The notes under the pieces are model-generated. The model did no database searches. It saw only the letters and a list, made by a program, of their open reading frames with translations, and was not told where the DNA came from. Shown here piece after piece: positions 45,876 through 48,371 of a DNA stretch of 48,371 nucleotides. The position numbers were made by a program, and so were the translations under genes. Origin of the DNA: Desulfobulbaceae bacterium (GTDB taxonomy: Bacteria > Desulfobacterota > Desulfobulbia > Desulfobulbales > Desulfocapsaceae); the NCBI GenBank assembly GCA_004796425.1, contig QZLB01000182.1, forward strand, positions 1 to 48,371. Direction: 5' to 3'. The stretch's first letter is position 1; every line of letters starts with the position of its first letter.

Positions 45876-47501
45876 ATGATAGAAAATATCGCCCAGACAC
45901 TTGAAAATATCAGTCAACATTACACCAGTAAAGTTGGCTTGATTGAGGCAAAAACAAAACAGAGTTATACATTTGGTGAAATCAGGGACTTTGCCAATTC
46001 ATATGGGGCATACCTAAAAGAGCAGGGAGTAAAACCAGGAGACAGGGTCATGCTGATGGTCAAACCTTCAGTCGATTTTATCAGTTTGACTTTCGCTCTG
46101 TTCAAAATTGGTGCCCCGGTGATTTTAATTGACCCGGGCATGGGATACCGGAACTTGATCAGGTGTATCGCCTCGGTGAAGCCCGACTATCTTGTCGGCA
46201 TACCACCGGTGATTGTACTGAAGCAAATGTTTCGAAATACCTTCAGGAGTGTTAAAAAATCATTCTGCTGCGGGAATTTTCCTTTATTACCGGTAAATAA
46301 TATTCAAACGACTCGAGCAAAAGAACATGTCGATGTTCCGGTCTTTCAACCAGATGATAATTCTCTTGCCGCAATAATCTTCACCACCGGATCAACCGGG
46401 CCTCCAAAAGGGGTAAGGTTTGAGCACAAGATATTTTCAAAACAGCTTGCGCTGATCAAGCACTACTATCGTATTGGGCCAGATGATGTTGATCAGCCAG
46501 GGTTTCCTCTGTTTGGTCTGTTTACCATCGCTATGGGTGCCTGTGCTGTAATACCTGATATGGATCCGACAAAACCAGCTCTGGTCGATCCTGCAAAGTT
46601 CATTGACTCTATACAGCGCTATCAGGTGAGCTACTCCTTCGGGTCTCCGGCGATCTGGAATGTAGTGAGCAGATATTGCATTCAGAACGACATCAAACTG
46701 CATAGTTTGAAAAAAGTGCTGATGGCCGGTGCCCCGGTTCCTGGAAACCTTATCCAAAGAGTTCTCGATAGTTCTTCTGATTCAGCAGAAGTACATACCC
46801 CTTATGGAGCAACTGAGAGTTTGCCAATCGTTTCAGGTGATGGAAGGGAAATTATTTCAGAAACCTGGCCGATGACGCAACAAGGCTATGGCACTTGTGT
46901 GGGGAGAGTGTTGCCTGATATAGAAGTGCGGATTATTGAACCAGCCGACTATCTATTTAATAGTATTGACGATTGTGTCATAAAGCAAGTGAATGAAGTC
47001 GGTGAGATTATCGTAAAAGGTGATGTTGTAACACGGGCGTATGACAATAACGATGCTGAAAACCGTTTCAGTAAAATAAAGGACGGTTCATCCTTCTGGC
47101 ACAGAATTGGAGATGTTGGCTATTTCGACGAGAAAAAGCGGTTATGGTTTTGTGGGAGAAAGGCTCATATCGTAAACGGCCCCCACGGCCCCATGTATAC
47201 GATTAAATGTGAGGCAATTGCTAACAATCATCCCGAGGTGTTTCGCTCTGCACTTGTTGGAATTCAAGGGAAGAATAAAGAACACGCTGAACCGGTACTC
47301 ATCATTGAGAAGGAGCAGCACTCAACAACTGAAGATGCCGCACTGTTAAAGGAAGTGAAACTTCTGACTCAGAAGAATAAAAATACCGAATATATATCGC
47401 ATTTTCTAATTCATCCGTCATTTCCGGTTGATATTCGACATAATGCAAAGATATTTCGTGAGCAACTGCAACGCTGGGCAGAGGGTAAAATAGGAAATTA
47501 A
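45876..47501 (+). CDS. oleC: AMP-dependent ligase OleC (beta-lactone synthetase)
   Basis: A 541-residue ANL-superfamily enzyme. The P-loop motif is TTGSTGPPKGVRFEH; YGATES (A5), GDVGYFDEKKRLWFCGRKAH (A7-A8) and the shortened C-terminal part follow. OleC closes the beta-hydroxy acid to a beta-lactone with ATP. The start lies 14 bp after oleB. Family members keep no free-acid CoA ligation. The gene order B-C-D matches ole clusters of Shewanella, Xanthomonas and Desulfobacterota. Confidence 0.92.
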   Translation: MIENIAQTLENISQHYTSKVGLIEAKTKQSYTFGEIRDFANSYGAYLKEQGVKPGDRVMLMVKPSVDFISLTFALFKIGAPVILIDPGMGYRNLIRCIASVKPDYLVGIPPVIVLKQMFRNTFRSVKKSFCCGNFPLLPVNNIQTTRAKEHVDVPVFQPDDNSLAAIIFTTGSTGPPKGVRFEHKIFSKQLALIKHYYRIGPDDVDQPGFPLFGLFTIAMGACAVIPDMDPTKPALVDPAKFIDSIQRYQVSYSFGSPAIWNVVSRYCIQNDIKLHSLKKVLMAGAPVPGNLIQRVLDSSSDSAEVHTPYGATESLPIVSGDGREIISETWPMTQQGYGTCVGRVLPDIEVRIIEPADYLFNSIDDCVIKQVNEVGEIIVKGDVVTRAYDNNDAENRFSKIKDGSSFWHRIGDVGYFDEKKRLWFCGRKAHIVNGPHGPMYTIKCEAIANNHPEVFRSALVGIQGKNKEHAEPVLIIEKEQHSTTEDAALLKEVKLLTQKNKNTEYISHFLIHPSFPVDIRHNAKIFREQLQRWAEGKIGN

Positions 47502-47502
47502 G

Positions 47503-48371
47503 ATGAAAGATATCCTGGTGATTGGTGGCGGCGGATTTGTCGGTTCTGCCATCGTTAAGGGACTGATAAATAAGGACGTTATAGTCACGGTCGCTGGACG
47601 AAGCCACTACCCGCATATCGAGAAACTCGGTGTCACCTGCTTCAAAGGTGATATTGCCGATCCCACGTTCGTTGATACTATCTGCAGAAACGTCGATACA
47701 GTGTTTCACGTGGCCGCAAAAGCGGGGATATGGGGCTCCTGGTCAGAGTATGAGGCGGCCAACGTTACCGGTACCAAAAACGTTGTACAGGCATGTCTTA
47801 AACACAAGGTTGAACGATTGGTTTATACCTCTACACCCTCTGTGGTGTTCAATAAAGAGAATATTATAAACGGTGATGAGACACTGGACTATAGCGATGC
47901 GTTTCTTTGCAATTACGCAAAATCCAAAGCGATTGCAGAAAAATTCGTTCTTGACCATAATAGTGGAGCGCTCAAGACGTGTGCTATTCGACCACATCTT
48001 ATTTGGGGGCCACACGATCCGCATTTGATTCCGCGAGTAGTTGAAAGGGCGAGACAGGGTAAGCTGAAAATTGTCGGTGATGGTACCAATAAAGTTGATA
48101 TTACCTATATTGATAATGTAGCGCATGCCCACATCCTGGCTGCTAAGGAGCTGGCACATGAGGCTCGTTGTGCAGGAAAAGCATACTTTATTGGGCAGGA
48201 AGAACCAGTCGTATTGTGGCAATGGATTAATGAACTCTTAAAAGATGTAAGCGTCGTGGAGATATCGAAAAAGGTTAATTTCCGACTTGCGTATTTGGTC
48301 GGCGGTTTGCTGGAATTGATTTATAAAGGGTTAAAAATCGAGTCTGAGCCTCAAATGACTCGTTTCCTGGC
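47503..48371 (+). CDS. oleD: NAD(P)-dependent beta-ketoacid reductase OleD (cut by window end)
   Basis: The first 289 codons of an SDR/3-beta-HSD-like protein; the stop lies beyond the window. The Rossmann motif is ILVIGGGGFVGSAIVKGL, the catalytic Ser is in LVYTSTPSVVF and YxxxK is YAKSK; IRPHLIWGPHD is typical of the family. OleD reduces the 2-alkyl-3-ketoacid made by OleA to the beta-hydroxy acid that OleC uses. It starts one base after the oleC stop codon. OleA is not within the window. Confidence 0.92.
   Translation, partial: MKDILVIGGGGFVGSAIVKGLINKDVIVTVAGRSHYPHIEKLGVTCFKGDIADPTFVDTICRNVDTVFHVAAKAGIWGSWSEYEAANVTGTKNVVQACLKHKVERLVYTSTPSVVFNKENIINGDETLDYSDAFLCNYAKSKAIAEKFVLDHNSGALKTCAIRPHLIWGPHDPHLIPRVVERARQGKLKIVGDGTNKVDITYIDNVAHAHILAAKELAHEARCAGKAYFIGQEEPVVLWQWINELLKDVSVVEISKKVNFRLAYLVGGLLELIYKGLKIESEPQMTRFL

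Noticed and set aside
1-48371. CRISPR arrays, tRNA or rRNA genes, IS elements, prophage
   Set aside because: No regularly spaced repeats, no cloverleaf with a GTTCRANYC arm, and no transposase or integrase motif was found in any frame.

Overview
The window looks like an ordinary chromosomal stretch from a Gram-negative, anaerobic member of the Desulfobacterota, most likely near the Desulfobulbales. That placement is inference from gene content: a two-CW cysteine protein, an RpoH-type sigma factor, an SprA-related protease, olefin (ole) genes, a PurD-PurE fusion and, above all, two genes with an in-frame UGA that read as selenoproteins. Outer-membrane signs (a TPR/beta-barrel exporter, lipoproteins, MurJ) fit a diderm. 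I see no tRNA, rRNA, CRISPR array, insertion sequence or prophage.

Layout. 1-4.7 kb: two-CW protein, lepA (minus), rpoH, and a sugar aminotransferase of the DegT family. 4.7-9.3 kb: a very large TPR/outer-membrane-barrel protein followed by greA. 9.3-13 kb: a TetR/FadR-like regulator preceded by a perfect FadR-type palindrome, a purD-purE fusion overlapping a threonylcarbamoyl-AMP synthase, and a lone HPt protein. 13-16.2 kb (minus): ettA and a three-domain rhodanese lipoprotein whose first active-site loop holds a UGA-encoded selenocysteine. 16.2-21.6 kb: a 476-bp gene-free stretch, a calcium-loop protein, then a minus-strand set (lytic transglycosylase, M18 aminopeptidase, SprA-related protease, membrane-anchored unknown). 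21.8-25.3 kb: Mn-dependent pyrophosphatase, then minus-strand rarA translationally coupled to a UshA-like selenoprotein with a Cys-Gly-Sec motif. 25.5-31.8 kb: signalling genes (receiver-GAF-class III cyclase; HEAT/cNMP-like/PilZ protein), S4 protein, lipoprotein, Dus and a phasin. 31.8-44.6 kb: housekeeping genes (murJ, EF-G2-type factor, mogA, purM, YjeT-like protein, TPR-methyltransferase, mgtE, trypsin-like protease, CNNM/CBS protein, pepA, cold-shock protein). 44.6 kb to the end: oleB, oleC and a cut-off oleD.

The most noteworthy observation is the pair of UGA-interrupted genes at 14836-16167 and 22882-23997. In each, UGA sits next to a Cys in a short redox-like motif, the reading frame and protein family continue straight through it, and a hairpin with the apical loop GGUCU lies 18-21 nt downstream. 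That is the loop and spacing known for bacterial SECIS elements such as that of E. coli fdhF. Standard gene calling would split the first into two genes and truncate the second. Other points are the PurD-PurE fusion, the FadR-like operator, a 15-bp perfect hairpin inside the start of mogA, and a receiver domain with a displaced phospho-acceptor Asp.
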